From contig OY365810.1 in NCBI GenBank assembly GCA_959347315.1, positions 30,315,234 to 30,379,233 on the forward strand: 64,000 nt of DNA, in the 5' to 3' direction. Positions 44,020-54,186 of this stretch are shown here, piece after piece; the first letter of the stretch is position 1, and the number at the start of each line of letters is the position of its first letter. The notes beneath the pieces were generated by a model. It had not been told where the DNA came from, did not search any database, and saw only the letters and a program-made list of their open reading frames with translations. The DNA comes from Bimastos eiseni. Taxonomy: Eukaryota; Annelida; Clitellata; Crassiclitellata; Lumbricidae. The position numbers and the translations under genes were made by a program.

Positions 44020-44590
44020 AATTAAATGTCTTATAGGCCTTCTGGATTTTCTTGATCATAAATAGTAAATAATAGAATACTAGGAATTCCTAATTATGGA
44101 GGCTTGCGCCACTCTATACCAATTAGTTTCTTAATCGTGCATTCTTAGTAAGGTTAACGCAAAGATACAAGTAATCAATCCGTGTAGGTCTATGTACATG
44201 TATGTGTGTCTGCATTTATATATCGTAGATGTAATTTACTTCTTTACTTAGGATTATATTGTATTTTCGGGAAACGTTTTTATTATTTAGTTTTTAAATT
44301 TGTCCTTTCACTTTTTCTTTAAATCTGTATCTGAATAAAATGTAGGCCTACAATATATTGAAAATGATTTTGGGAAGTTTTCTAGCATAGGCCCTATAAT
44401 GAATTTCATATTGTGCCATTGTCGTTGGTGACCGTGGCTATTAGAAGATGCCACCAATGCAGGAAAATTTTACATCCTTGTATACCACGCACTACGCATT
44501 CGGTTATCGAAGATTGTTTTAAAACTGTTTAAAGTTCCTTATAATATTTGTTCGGACAGATATCACGTTGTAAACATTGTTTAAGAAAAT
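44020..44590. other. no gene recognised
   Basis: AT-rich, no supported features. Confidence 0.5.
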
Positions 44591-44593
44591 AAG

Positions 44594-45132
44594 TAGTGTT
44601 GGGCATGAGTCACCTCCTGAGTAAAACTCACGAATTGACTCACTTGCTGTGATTTATGAGTTTGAATTAACTCACTTAAAAGAGTGTGATTTATGAGTTT
44701 GATGTAATTCATAATTTCTGTGAGTTTGAGTGATAACTGTCAATTTTAAAATCAACACTTTTTCAGCACTTTTTCTGCTTAAAGCTAATACCAGTCATGT
44801 TTAAGATGTTAAACTGTGGTGTACTGTGGTGTTTATTTTGATTCAGTAATAATAACTTGATTTATTCATTTATAATGATAACAGTAAAAGCTAGTAAATT
44901 AGTAATAATAAACTGATGATACCATTTCGTGGTAACTATGCATTTGTACAATGTTCGATTATAATGTGCTAGTATGAGGCACATGTGAGTTGACGATTTA
45001 ACTCATATAATAACTGAGTTTGAGTTAACTAATTTCACAGATGATGATTTGAGTTTCAGTTTTAACTCATTTTGAGGTGCATGAGTTGAGTTTTGATTTA
45101 ACTCATTTCTGGTCTGAGTTTACCCAACACTG
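44594..45132. mobile_element. hAT-type MITE with GAGTTAA subterminal repeats
   Basis: The left terminus TAGTGTTGGGCATGAGT and the inverted right terminus (CAGTGTTGGGTAAACTC) have the CAGTGTTGGG form known for hAT elements. The 8-bp flanks AAAATAAG (44586-44593) and CAAATAAG (45133-45140) match at 7 of 8. Both ends carry many GAGTTTGAGTTAACTCA-like units that can pair across the element. No transposase is encoded. Confidence 0.8.
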
Positions 45133-45139
45133 CAAATAA

Positions 45140-45960
45140 GTAAGTTATATTCTTTAATATAACCAGATGCAAAACAGCACTCTGGCGAACAAGGGTCAGC
45201 AATATAAATTCACATAAACATTTAAAATCTATCTAAGGTCAGTTAGATAAATAAACCAGGCTAATTTAATATGCAAACAACATTCTGACAATAAATGTTT
45301 CTCTAATTTGGTTATTTGTTTTTGACTTGGTTCAAGTTATTTAGCATGTTTCAAAAACATCGTTTTCTTGTATGCATGCATGTATTATTTGTATATGTAT
45401 TTATGCATGTGCGTGTGATACATCTATGGGCGTGCATATGCACGTATCCATGCGCGTGCATTTTCAATTAAACACAGATGAGAGTCACGTAATGACATTA
45501 ACGGTCGCCTACTCTGAACAATCCGTTCCGGGACATTTCCCAAAATCCGCAACATACCAAGCCGTTGAAACCGGACAAATCGCCAAACCCCAAGTTTTCC
45601 GCATTTTGCTAGGCTTATGAAGTTATAAAGAAAGAAATAACCAACATAATAAGTTATGAAGAAATAACCATAACCACAACCATCGAGTAATATAAATAAA
45701 TGACTGGGTACTTTAAAGAGAGAATGGTAGTGATCAATAGGGAAGGAAAACCCTAAGGATCAATATCCCGCTATAAGGGGCACCGTTAACGTGGATGAGG
45801 TAGCGCGAAATTATCAATTCTGGCAGCCCTGGCACGATTCTGGCAGGGCAATGACCAGGGTGTTACCAGGTCATGTGCTATGACTTGCCCTGCTGCAGCG
45901 CTGTCACTGCTCACGGCATGCATTATCTCTGTCCATGTGCTGAAATCCTTTAGCGTCCTC
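45140..45960. other. no gene recognised
   Basis: A short TGCATGCATGTATT repeat lies near 45372. A direct repeat of AAATAACCA occurs near 45636-45670. No supported gene. Confidence 0.5.
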
Positions 45961-45966
45961 TCCACG

Positions 45967-46565
45967 ACAGATAATCGATAGCGTGCGTATTCATCGTTAA
46001 AAGTTTGATTTGAATTATGCGAAAATTTAATCAACCGCTTTGGATTAAATGCACCTTACAATAATTATATGTCGATATGAGGATAGCGTTGACTCATTGG
46101 ATCGTGTGTCAGCTGAGGGTTTTCCGCTTCGCGAAATTAGAGAGAAGATCATTTGCATGGCTGAGAGTGGATTTGGCTGAGCGACTTGGATATTGAATAG
46201 CTCCAAACCAGTTCCAATAACCGTTGGCAATGTTGAGGAAAAAGCAGACGAACAGAGGCACCTAAGAGCATGTCCTGGCTTTGCGATCTGGACAACAACG
46301 CTTATGATTTCATCCATCTGTTCATGTGTCTAAGTCCACAATAAAACTTTCGAGTTTATCGTGATTGTTATGCCATACTTTGAATATCATATTCAAATGT
46401 ACAGTTGATTTCCTTGCGAAACTATGATGTTTAGTTATGTGTCCAAGCAGCAAGACATTTACGTGGTGCTTTTACCACTTAAAAAATGACAAACTGCAAT
46501 GGTCATCCGTTGCTTTTGTCACTATCGTTATTAAAGTGATAAAATGTTATCCACCATCGGTTCGG
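45967..46565 (+). repeat. duplicated segment, copy A (5' flank and start of the NHL gene)
   Basis: Aligns with 52503-53030 over most of its length. Shared blocks include AAAAGTTTGATTT, AACCGCTTTGGATTAAAT, ATTATGTCGAT, TGACTCATTGGATCGT, GCTTTGCGATCTGG, TTTAGTTATGTGTCCAAG and TGTTATCCAC/TGCTATCCAC. Copy A has about 95 extra bases near 46335-46430. It ends at the first codons of the NHL frame, so the duplicated unit spans the gene's immediate upstream region and start codon. Confidence 0.75.
46223..46333 (+). CDS. conserved 36-codon C-terminal frame, copy A
   Basis: The frame reads V-G-N-VEEKADEQ, then GFAIWTTTLMISSICSCV and TAA. Copy B (52796-52906) has V-E-N-VEEEADEQ, GFAIWTLLMIASSFYCI and TAA. 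Both are 111 bases. Their two indels are of one codon each, and several differences are synonymous (GTT/GTC, GAC/GAT, CAG/CAA). That pattern suggests selection on a protein, possibly an acidic stretch followed by a C-terminal membrane anchor. AATAAA follows at 46340-46345. No start codon is in frame, so it would have to be a spliced terminal exon. Function unknown. Confidence 0.35.
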   Translation, partial: VGNVEEKADEQRHLRACPGFAIWTTTLMISSICSCV

Positions 46566-47494
46566 GCTCTGTTCAATATGCTGCGGTAATTTCTATTGCG
46601 TGGTTGTTTAACAAAGAAATTGTGTTTTTAGGTACGACGCCAATTCGTTTGGAAATGATCGATAAGATTAAATTGGCATTCTGTGGTGTACCTGTCTCTG
46701 TGGCAACGACGAAAGACGATCTTTATATGCACTGCAGCTATCGTGACGACTTCATTAATGTGTTCGACCGTAACAACCTGCGCGAGGTGAAACATGTAAT
46801 TCAGACACGTGACTATGACTTACACCCAGTAGCCATAGTGGCCTGCAACCTGTCAAATTGTGTTTATCTTTTGAGCATCAAAGGGGAAGAGCCGGAAATA
46901 AATGCAGTTGACAAGATTACGAAAGATGATCAACAACAGTCTGTTGTTTCACCATGGATCTCTGATTTGGGACGAAAAGATAAATATGTAATGAGCGTAT
47001 CTGCAAAGGGCTGCCTCATCATTTCAAGAACGGAAAAACCGGATGAAGTTATCCGTATCTACAAAATGGATGGATCCTTGCAGCAGGAGATTCGATTACC
47101 CCTCGATCTTTTCTATGTCTCACGCATCATCCCAAAACCAAATGGAAACCTTGTCTTTGTTTCCCTAAACTACGAGTTTAAGAAACAATTGACGGAGACC
47201 GACTTGGATGGGAATATTGTTAAACAATATCAGTCGTCACTCCTGGCAGCCGATGCTGAATATGCGGACAACAAAGGTAGACTTTTGATGGTTGATCAGG
47301 AGAACAGACTTCAGCTTCTGGATTCTGAGCTTAATCCTCTGGATGTTACTGTTCCGAAGGCAAAATTGGGCAACCTTTGGTCACATCCAGAACACCTGCA
47401 CTATGATCGACTGAGGAATGAGGTACTGCTGATTGAGTTTAAGTTTGAAATTGGTGCCTCTCTGTCGGTACTCACTTTCAGAGAAGTCAAATAA
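46544..47494 (+). CDS. NHL/TRIM-type beta-propeller protein, 316 aa
   Basis: The sequence has the periodic beta-strand pattern of an NHL propeller: repeated G-x-L-x-V/I-x-D-x-x-N-x-x-V blocks such as DDFINVFDRNNLREVKHVI, IRIYKMDGSLQQEIRLPLDL, NLVFVSLNYEFKKQLTETDL, DGNIVKQY and GRLLMVDQENRLQLLDSELN. This resembles the C-terminal half of TRIM2/TRIM3-like proteins, which are expanded in marine invertebrates. No RING, B-box or coiled coil precedes it in frame, so it is either a propeller-only protein or the last exon of a spliced TRIM gene. TTGTGTTTTTAG/G at 46631 could be an internal acceptor, in which case the first 30 residues would not be coding. The role is probably protein or RNA binding in the cytoplasm. 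The frame is uninterrupted. Its start region is duplicated at 53017, where the ATG is GTG and the frame is lost. Confidence 0.75.
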   Translation: MLSTIGSGSVQYAAVISIAWLFNKEIVFLGTTPIRLEMIDKIKLAFCGVPVSVATTKDDLYMHCSYRDDFINVFDRNNLREVKHVIQTRDYDLHPVAIVACNLSNCVYLLSIKGEEPEINAVDKITKDDQQQSVVSPWISDLGRKDKYVMSVSAKGCLIISRTEKPDEVIRIYKMDGSLQQEIRLPLDLFYVSRIIPKPNGNLVFVSLNYEFKKQLTETDLDGNIVKQYQSSLLAADAEYADNKGRLLMVDQENRLQLLDSELNPLDVTVPKAKLGNLWSHPEHLHYDRLRNEVLLIEFKFEIGASLSVLTFREVK

Positions 47495-48885
47495 ACAAAA
47501 AGGCTGTTCACGATAAGAAACATATGGTAATATGTCATCATATTGCAATATTCGTATCCTGGAAACTTTAACCTAAAATATTTTTATCAGATGGATGTGT
47601 GGAGACAACTTTTCTGCAGAAAATTTAATGACAATTTCTAAGCTTAAAAAAACTTTTATTCGATATTTAGCCATTAAACAAAGTTTAATGGCTAAAACAA
47701 TGACATCGATCTAACTAACCAAGTACAATGCCAACTCTATTCACTGTTGGACTTTAACGAAAAAAGTTTAACGTTATTATCTTAATTACACGTTTCATTC
47801 TGTTCAATGACTTAGGCAAAGCAAACTTTCACCAATTTCCATAACTTTTAATTATTACGTTATTTACATGTGTGTATCGATCTGTTGAGTTTATCTAATC
47901 TTTACTTATACCGTACTAGGATATGGATTACATTTGTGTTAAATGTTCGCTGTGAAGTGTTTTCTCGACTGTCTGATGGATTCTAAAATGCGTTTCATAA
48001 TAATCCAAATACATGCACACATAATGCTATATGTTACAGCATAACTTATAGTAACTCTTATTGTATGTATTATCACCCAACCTACAGTCGCAGACGTTCC
48101 ATAGGGGCGTTAGTCTTACTTGACTTTTACATGTCTCTATGCATGGCATTGACAAATTACACTTATGAGTGCTGGGCAAGTAGGGCAACCATCTAGTTAT
48201 TAGTTTGCAGGTTAGTAAGTTGATCATGAGTGCGCATGGTGTACTCTATGAAGGATCGAGCGCTATTAAAGCAACGCATGGCATAGGGCATCCCAGCAGA
48301 ACACGACTTGGGGATTCGGATCTAATTCGTAACAATATTATTTTGACGTCCGTTCTTACCTTTCGATACGGCTCGAAGCATGCCTTGAAGGAATAGAATA
48401 CGATCCTTGTGGTAGTAATATTTGCCTTATCATTATTTTTATTATTATTATTATTATTATTATAGAATTATCATTATACTTATTATTATTATTATTATTA
48501 CTTTATGTAACAAATTTAGATTTTTATGTTCCTGGATACAAAGTGTTATTTCCTCATTGCTCCTGCCTCAAAAACATATCAAATGGCCAATAGTCTTCTA
48601 TTACTTTGCTTTTGTAACCATGAGGTTGATATTATGAATGTTACATGTAACTACTTCTTCGGAAAATAACATATTCATACAATGCTATGTAAACTTGAAG
48701 TAGCTGCTTGGACTTTCTAGAATGTTCTAGAATATTTTGGAATGTGTGCGAACTTTCCAGTATATAAATAGCAGTATAAATGCAGGTATCTTAAGCCCGC
48801 ATAATCTTTGTTATGGATCCGTAGTTAACTAAACTTATATAAGTCATTCAGCCCACAAGTAAATTTTTCCAGCTCCCTAAGTGGA
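47495..48885. other. 3' flank; (ATT)n at 48432-48502; no gene recognised
   Basis: AT-rich sequence. TTTAGCCATTAAACAAAGTT and AAGTTTAATGGCTAAA (47667-47697) form an inverted repeat. (TTA)n lies at 48432-48462 and 48478-48501. No gene is seen. Confidence 0.5.
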
Positions 48886-48889
48886 TAGC

Positions 48890-49912
48890 CTGCATGTCTG
48901 AGATGGCATCAAGAGTCAAATATCCAGCAGACGCGTTTTGCTATGTCTGTGGCCAATTTATCAAGACAATAGCGAAAATTTACTCTGTTGAAGCATCTGC
49001 TAAGTTCAATTAGGAGCCTGAAAGCTGTGCTGCTCCATAACGGGACGTCTGTTCCACTGGGTCACTCGTTTCACCTCTTGATGTGCCTGTACCTCTAAGA
49101 GGACTACAACAACGTCAAAACTTTGATGAATGCCTTGAAGCTTAATGAGTAGGCCTACGGCTGAGATGTCATCGGAGATTCAAAATGGTAACATTCATGT
49201 TGGGTCTCCAATCAGGTTGGACCAAGGTTCCCTGCTATCTTTGCCTTTAGTGACAGCAGGAATAACAAGACGCGCGACCACAGGTGGGACTGGCCCCTAC
49301 AGACAGTTCTCTGTGGGGACCAAAAACGCCAAGTGGGAGCCACTGGTTGTCTCTCAGAAAGTGCTGATGCCACCAATGCACATCGAATTGGGCCTTATGA
49401 AGCACTCTTTCACAGCTCTAGATAAAGAATCGGCAGCTTTCAAGTACCTTCAAGACTTCTTCCCTAAGTTGTCTTAGGCAAAGGTGAAAGTCGGTGTTTT
49501 CGTAAGACGACAGATAAAGAATATCAGGGAGTGCAAGGGATTCCCCAATAAGCTCACTAGAAAAGAGAAAGCGGCTTGGAATAGCTTTGTCGCAGTGATT
49601 ACAACTTACAGACTTCCTGGGCAATAGATGCCGAAAACTATGTGGAGCTGGTTGAAGATCTACGGCAAAATCGGCTACATGGTCATGATGTCCCTCAAAA
49701 CACACACTTTGATATCTTCAATGAGAACAAGAGAAGAACAAGGCGAGCGTTTCCGCCAGGATATACTAGACTTTGAACGTCGCTACCAAGGACAGTGTAA
49801 CGAGAACATGCTCGAAGACTACATTTGGGAGCTAATTCTTGAGAGTGATTTATAGTATAAGCGTAATTGTCGGAAAATTAAGCATTTCTATATCTCGTAC
49901 TGTCATTTTTTG
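48890..49912 (+). pseudogene. pseudogene of an FCYVCG...LGLMK...GERFxQDI mobile protein family
   Basis: I recognise a protein family present in many copies in insects, hydra and other invertebrates. It has an N-terminal FCYVCG zinc-ligand-like motif and later SLKAVLLHNG, CGD-K, FLCLWDSR, KWEPLV, MPPLHIKLGLMK, QIKK and GERFHQDI-ERYQG. Here, over three frames, I read FCYVCGQFIKT (48950), SLKAVLLHNGTSVPLGHS (49017), SDSRNN (49250), KWEPLVVSQKVLMPPMHIEL (49328), KEKAAWNSFVAV (49566) and GERFRQDILDFERRYQGQ (49742). In-frame TAGs at 49475, 49625 and 49853 and several frameshifts kill it, and the part between the N-terminal motif and SLKAV is deleted. It is probably transposon-derived; the function is unknown. 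Confidence 0.75.
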
Positions 49913-49914
49913 TT

Positions 49915-51405
49915 TCACTCTAGTATTGATGGCGTAGCCGCTGAGCTGCTTAGATTTGGTGGAGAAATGACTCTGACAAAACTACACGAGATATGTGTGG
50001 ACGTATGGGACGCCGGGAATTGGCCAGAAGAATGGTCACAGTCAATTTTTATTCCACTGCCGAAAAAGGGAAATCTACTTCACTGTGGTAATCACAGAAC
50101 AATTGTGCTAGTCTCGCATGCGAGTAAGATTTTGTTACGAGTGATACTGGAACGCATCCAGATCAAGCTGGAAACAGAGATCGCTGAAGAACAGGCTGGC
50201 TTTAGGCCAAGAAGAGGCACGCGAGATCAAATTGTGAACTTAAAAATCATCTTGGAGAAAGCGAGAGAAAGGAATCATCCACTGTACCTCTGCTTCATTG
50301 ACTTTACAAAAGCTTTTGACATGATTCAACACGATCAACTATCGATAACCATGATGGAAATGGGTTTCCCACCCCACCTCATTCAGCTATTGCGAAATCT
50401 CTACAAACAACAACGAGCTAGTGTCAAGACAGACGGAATTATGTCGACATGGTTTAGTATCAAGAAAGGAGTCCGTCAAGGATGTAATTTATCACCAAGC
50501 CCGTTTAACATTCTGGCAGAACAGGTAATGAGAAAAGCACTACTAGGCTACAACAAGGGATTCAGGGTTGGACGGAAGAATATTAATAACCATAGATATG
50601 CTGATGACATCGTGCTAATGGCCACTTCACTAGAGATTTACAGGAGTTGGTGCAACGTGTTGAGATAGCCGCAAAAGAATACAGTATGCTGATTAACGTA
50701 GCAAAGACAAAAGTAATGACAAATAACAATGACGCACTTTTGATCAAAGTGGACGGATACAAACTGGAACAAGTGGACTCATTTACATACTTGGGGAACA
50801 GAGTAACGAAGGACGGGGACTGCGCGAGTGAGGTAAAATCAAGATTAGCCATGGGAATGTCAGTCATGTTTAAGTTGGTAAGCATCTGGAAAATAAATCA
50901 GTCAGTACTAAAACCAAACTGCGACTCATGAAGGCCTTGGCGTGGCCAGTAGCAACGTATGGTTGTGAGGCGTGGACAATAAAGAAAGAAGAAGAGAAAC
51001 GCATACAATCATTTGAGAACATGTGCATGAGGAAACTGCTTAGAATTCCATGGACAGCAATGGTGACCACCGAACAAGTGTATAAAATGGCGAAAGTTGC
51101 TTGCAAACCGTTGGGCCACATCAAATCCAGAAAACTGCGGAACTTCGGGCACATCGAGAGACAGCCTAAAGACAGTATTGAGAACAGTGTAATGTTGGGT
51201 ATAGTGGAAGGAAGCCGAAATCGTGGAAGACCCAGAATCTGCTGGTTTGACAATGTCATGGCGTGGACTTGTTTAAGAGGCACAAGCTTAATGAACATCG
51301 TACGAGACAGAAAGCATTGGACATCACTTTCCCATTCATGTAGTCAACCGTCGCACAGCGACGATGACGAAGTGACATGACGTGACATTGATACATGTTC
51401 ATTAT
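49915..51405 (+). mobile_element. RTE-like LINE, 5'-truncated, with reverse transcriptase
   Basis: The element begins inside ORF2 (DGVAAELLRFGGE) and carries reverse-transcriptase boxes GFRPRRGTRDQI, LCFIDFTKAFDMIQHDQL, GVRQGCNLSPSPFNI and HRYADDIVLMA, so the RT core with its YADD motif is complete. Downstream come YLGNRVTKDGD, YGCEAWTIKKEEEKRI and GRPRICWFDNVM. The frame is carried in three pieces (49910-50668, 50647-50931, 50928-51380), joined by two small frameshifts, so this copy is dead but fairly young. The endonuclease domain is absent. The 3' end (GACGATGACGAAGTGACATG) is shared with the nested copy at 26597-27087. It abuts the pseudogene on its left. Confidence 0.85.
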
Positions 51406-51409
51406 GATT

Positions 51410-52500
51410 AATTATAATTAATAATATAATTTTTTAATAATACTACAGTTTCTTCTGACTTGCATTGTTTTCTTTCTGACTTAACGTGAACAAAAAGAGA
51501 CAAATTCGCTCGTTTATTTGGGAAATAGGCACGTTTCAAACTATGATTTACTGGTGACAAAAGCAATGTTTATAGTAAATAAATGTTTCCTATATTTTTG
51601 AGGCACAAGTAAGCAGGAGGCTACGCGTTGCCCAGGAACAAAATTCGTGTTAAATAATGTAATGATTAAGTTTGCTGTTCTGCTTCTGAAACTACAGAGA
51701 TGCGTCATTCATCATCAGCATCACATCTAGGTTCAGCTTTAGTCTACCAGGTTTCTTATAAACCTATGGAATTATTAAGAGTGCTAATATTTTCCTCAGA
51801 ACAATTAAACTGTACTCACATATATAAGTTTTATGAGAGGTGTAACAAGGTTTTGAAAAGTGGTGGGCATAATTTAAAAAAATGGTCTTAACAGAGGTCA
51901 TCTCAAAAAGCCATTGGAGAAACATAAAAAAGAACTGATTTGTGGGGCACATGGGGCACTGAGCACAAAAAAATGGGAGGTGCCTCCCTTGCCCCACGCT
52001 TGTTACACCTCTGATCCTTATTCTAATACTACGACCTACCTCTTCTTACGTTTTACTCCGTAACATGCTATCCGTGAGTAAGAGAGTCTTTGACAGAACC
52101 ACAAGCCCATAATGATGATGATGATGATGTTGGTGGTGGTGAGTGGTGGTGGTGGCACTGCGATTTCGAAGCTTTGAAAACCCCTAGTACACCGTCACTT
52201 TAGCGTGAATCTGTTACAATAACCAACCTTATGAAGGGTGTACATGGTTTCACATATTCCATGCTTATTCGTATAGCAAATACCGAATATATCGGCTATA
52301 CATACATGCATGCACGCATGCAAGTCTGAATTCACCTGAAAGGATTAATTTTTGGATTTATACAAATGTTAATGTGCGGCACCTTTGAATGAGCAATTTA
52401 GCCACTGGTCGATGGGAATTAAATTTGAGAACCATCGCGACACTTTACTTTCGGTTACCGACGCGGTCTTCCTGTCAAGCAGAACGGCATTCACTGCCCA
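51410..52500. other. no gene recognised
   Basis: A short (GAT)n/(GGT)n run lies at 52111-52156. Otherwise nothing supported. Confidence 0.5.
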
Positions 52501-52502
52501 AG

Positions 52503-53030
52503 GATAGGTAATTGATCGCAAGCATATTCATGGTTAAAAGTTTGATTTAAATTCGATGGGAATTTAACAACCGCTTTGGATTAAATACACCCTATAATAA
52601 ATATTATGTCGATCTGAGAATAGCGTTGAATTGACTCATTGGATCGTTCTGTTAGCTGAGGTTTTTCCGCTTCGGGGAATTACGGAGAAAATCGTTTGCA
52701 TGGCACAGATCGATAGAGTAGCCTCAGTTGGCCTATAGCGACGTGACTATTTAATGGCTCCAGGCTAGGCCAGGACAGGACAGTTCCAACGCGCAGTTGA
52801 AAATGTCGAGGAGGAAGCAGATGAACAAGAAACGAACCCAGGAGCATTTATTGGCTTTGCGATCTGGACCTTGCTGATGATTGCATCCAGCTTTTACTGT
52901 ATCTAAGTGTGTTTAGTTATGTGTCCAAGGAACCAGACATTTGCATTGTGATTTTTACCACTTAATGACTTAATGAATGTTTGTTTCCAGGTGTATGTCA
53001 TCATTAAGGAGTTAAAGTGCTATCCACTCT
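52503..53030 (+). repeat. duplicated segment, copy B
   Basis: The diverged partner of 45967-46565. It continues through the equivalent of the NHL start (GTGCTATCCACTC for ATGTTATCCACC) and then homology stops. The propeller coding region is absent and is replaced by the 36-bp minisatellite. Confidence 0.75.
52796..52906 (+). CDS. conserved 36-codon C-terminal frame, copy B
   Basis: See 46223-46333. Here the acidic part is ENVEEEADEQETNPG and the hydrophobic end is AFIGFAIWTLLMIASSFYCI, then TAA. The hydrophobic run is longer and cleaner than in copy A, making a C-terminal membrane segment more plausible. An AG suited to an acceptor (GCGCAG) directly precedes the frame. No AATAAA directly follows, unlike copy A. 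Confidence 0.3.
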   Translation, partial: VENVEEEADEQETNPGAFIGFAIWTLLMIASSFYCI

Positions 53031-53047
53031 AGAAGGGTCTAATTACT

Positions 53048-53268
53048 GTGCGCGTGCGTATGTTGATCGATTGATGTGGCTGTGCGCGCACGTGTATGCT
53101 GGTAGATTAATGTGGCTGTGTGCGCGCATGTATGTTGGTCGATTATTGTGGCTGTGCACGCGTGTGTATGTTGGTCGGTTGATACGGCTGTGCGAGCGTG
53201 TGTATGGTGATCGATTAATGTGGCTGTGCGCGCGTGTATGTTGGTCGATTAATGTGGCAGTGCGTGAT
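53048..53268. repeat. 36-bp minisatellite, first block (about 6 copies)
   Basis: The unit reads GTGTATGTTGGTCGATTGAT then GTGGCTGTGCGCGC. Because 36 is divisible by 3, both strands have open frames (VYVGRLMWLCAR, HINRPTYTRAHS); these are artefacts. It starts within 20 bases of the end of duplicated segment B. Confidence 0.95.
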
Positions 53269-54186
53269 CATGATTTATAGGCATGCAGATCTAATGAGCA
53301 AATTTTCGGTTCCAGGTCAATTTGCCCAGAGTCAGACAAGTATAAAGACAGATAATAGCCCATGATATCTTATAGATCTGGGCCTATAGGCCTAGTGTTA
53401 CGGTGTCAGAAGCAGAAATGTCCCACAGTCTGAGGTAGGAATCAAATAAAATGAAGGGATGTTTAATTATCTCCGATCTAATGACAGCGTTGGCCTCCTC
53501 CAGTGCTAAATAAGTGTTAAAACGTTAGAAAATTTTACCGATTGATCAGCGCAGAGAAAACCAGACAATGGTAATTGAAAAGACCAAACAAACAACCAGG
53601 CCCGTAGCCGTGTATGAGGCAAAACGAGGCGAGTGCCGAGGCACTCTCAAAACTCTAAACAACTCTCAATACGAGGCAAGAGTCAGACGAGGCATGTCTC
53701 GTCTTACATCAACATGAGAATTAAGTAATCGTTTAAACAGTTATTGAATAATTACGTTATTACCATATCTGGCTTCATCTACAAGCGCCTGGCTAAAAAT
53801 TTATCATTATAATGTGCTATACAGCCTCCGCTGACCTGTAAGGTTATGTGCGACGACAATTTATGAAGCAACGGAACCAGTCAATAAAGTTCCAAATCCT
53901 CATTTGCTTTCCTTGATAAGACGTGGTAATCGAAAGTTTTTAGGCCTGAATGATAATAACTTTCGCTGAAGGTCTTTACACAGTAACTCCGCTCTGAATG
54001 AAAACAGTATACCTATCCAGATAATAACTATCTGTGTTTAAATAAACAAATTTTTTGTATACTAAACCCATTTAAAAATAGCTTTGAACAGCTAAGCAGC
54101 CTAGGATTAGAGTACTTGACTTCAGAACAAGAAAATCTTTCAATTGATTAGCGGCTCCAAACGTCTTTCAACCAACGATTTGTCAC
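53269..54186. other. unique 0.9-kb segment between two blocks of the same minisatellite
   Basis: No gene is seen. The minisatellite stops at CAGTGCGTG and resumes at CACTGCGCGCG, as if an insertion had split one array, but I see no terminal inverted repeats. GAGGCAAAACGAGGCGAGTG, a short degenerate repeat, lies near 53618. Confidence 0.5.

Noticed and set aside
46584..46631. A 48-base mini-intron inside the NHL start region (GTAATT...TTTTTAG)
   Set aside because: Removal keeps the frame, but the frame is also open without splicing, and introns this short are unusual in animals of this kind. Mentioned only as an alternative acceptor.
53017..53280. 87-residue frame starting MLST as in the NHL protein
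   Set aside because: Only the first four residues correspond to the NHL start. The rest is the 36-bp minisatellite in translation.
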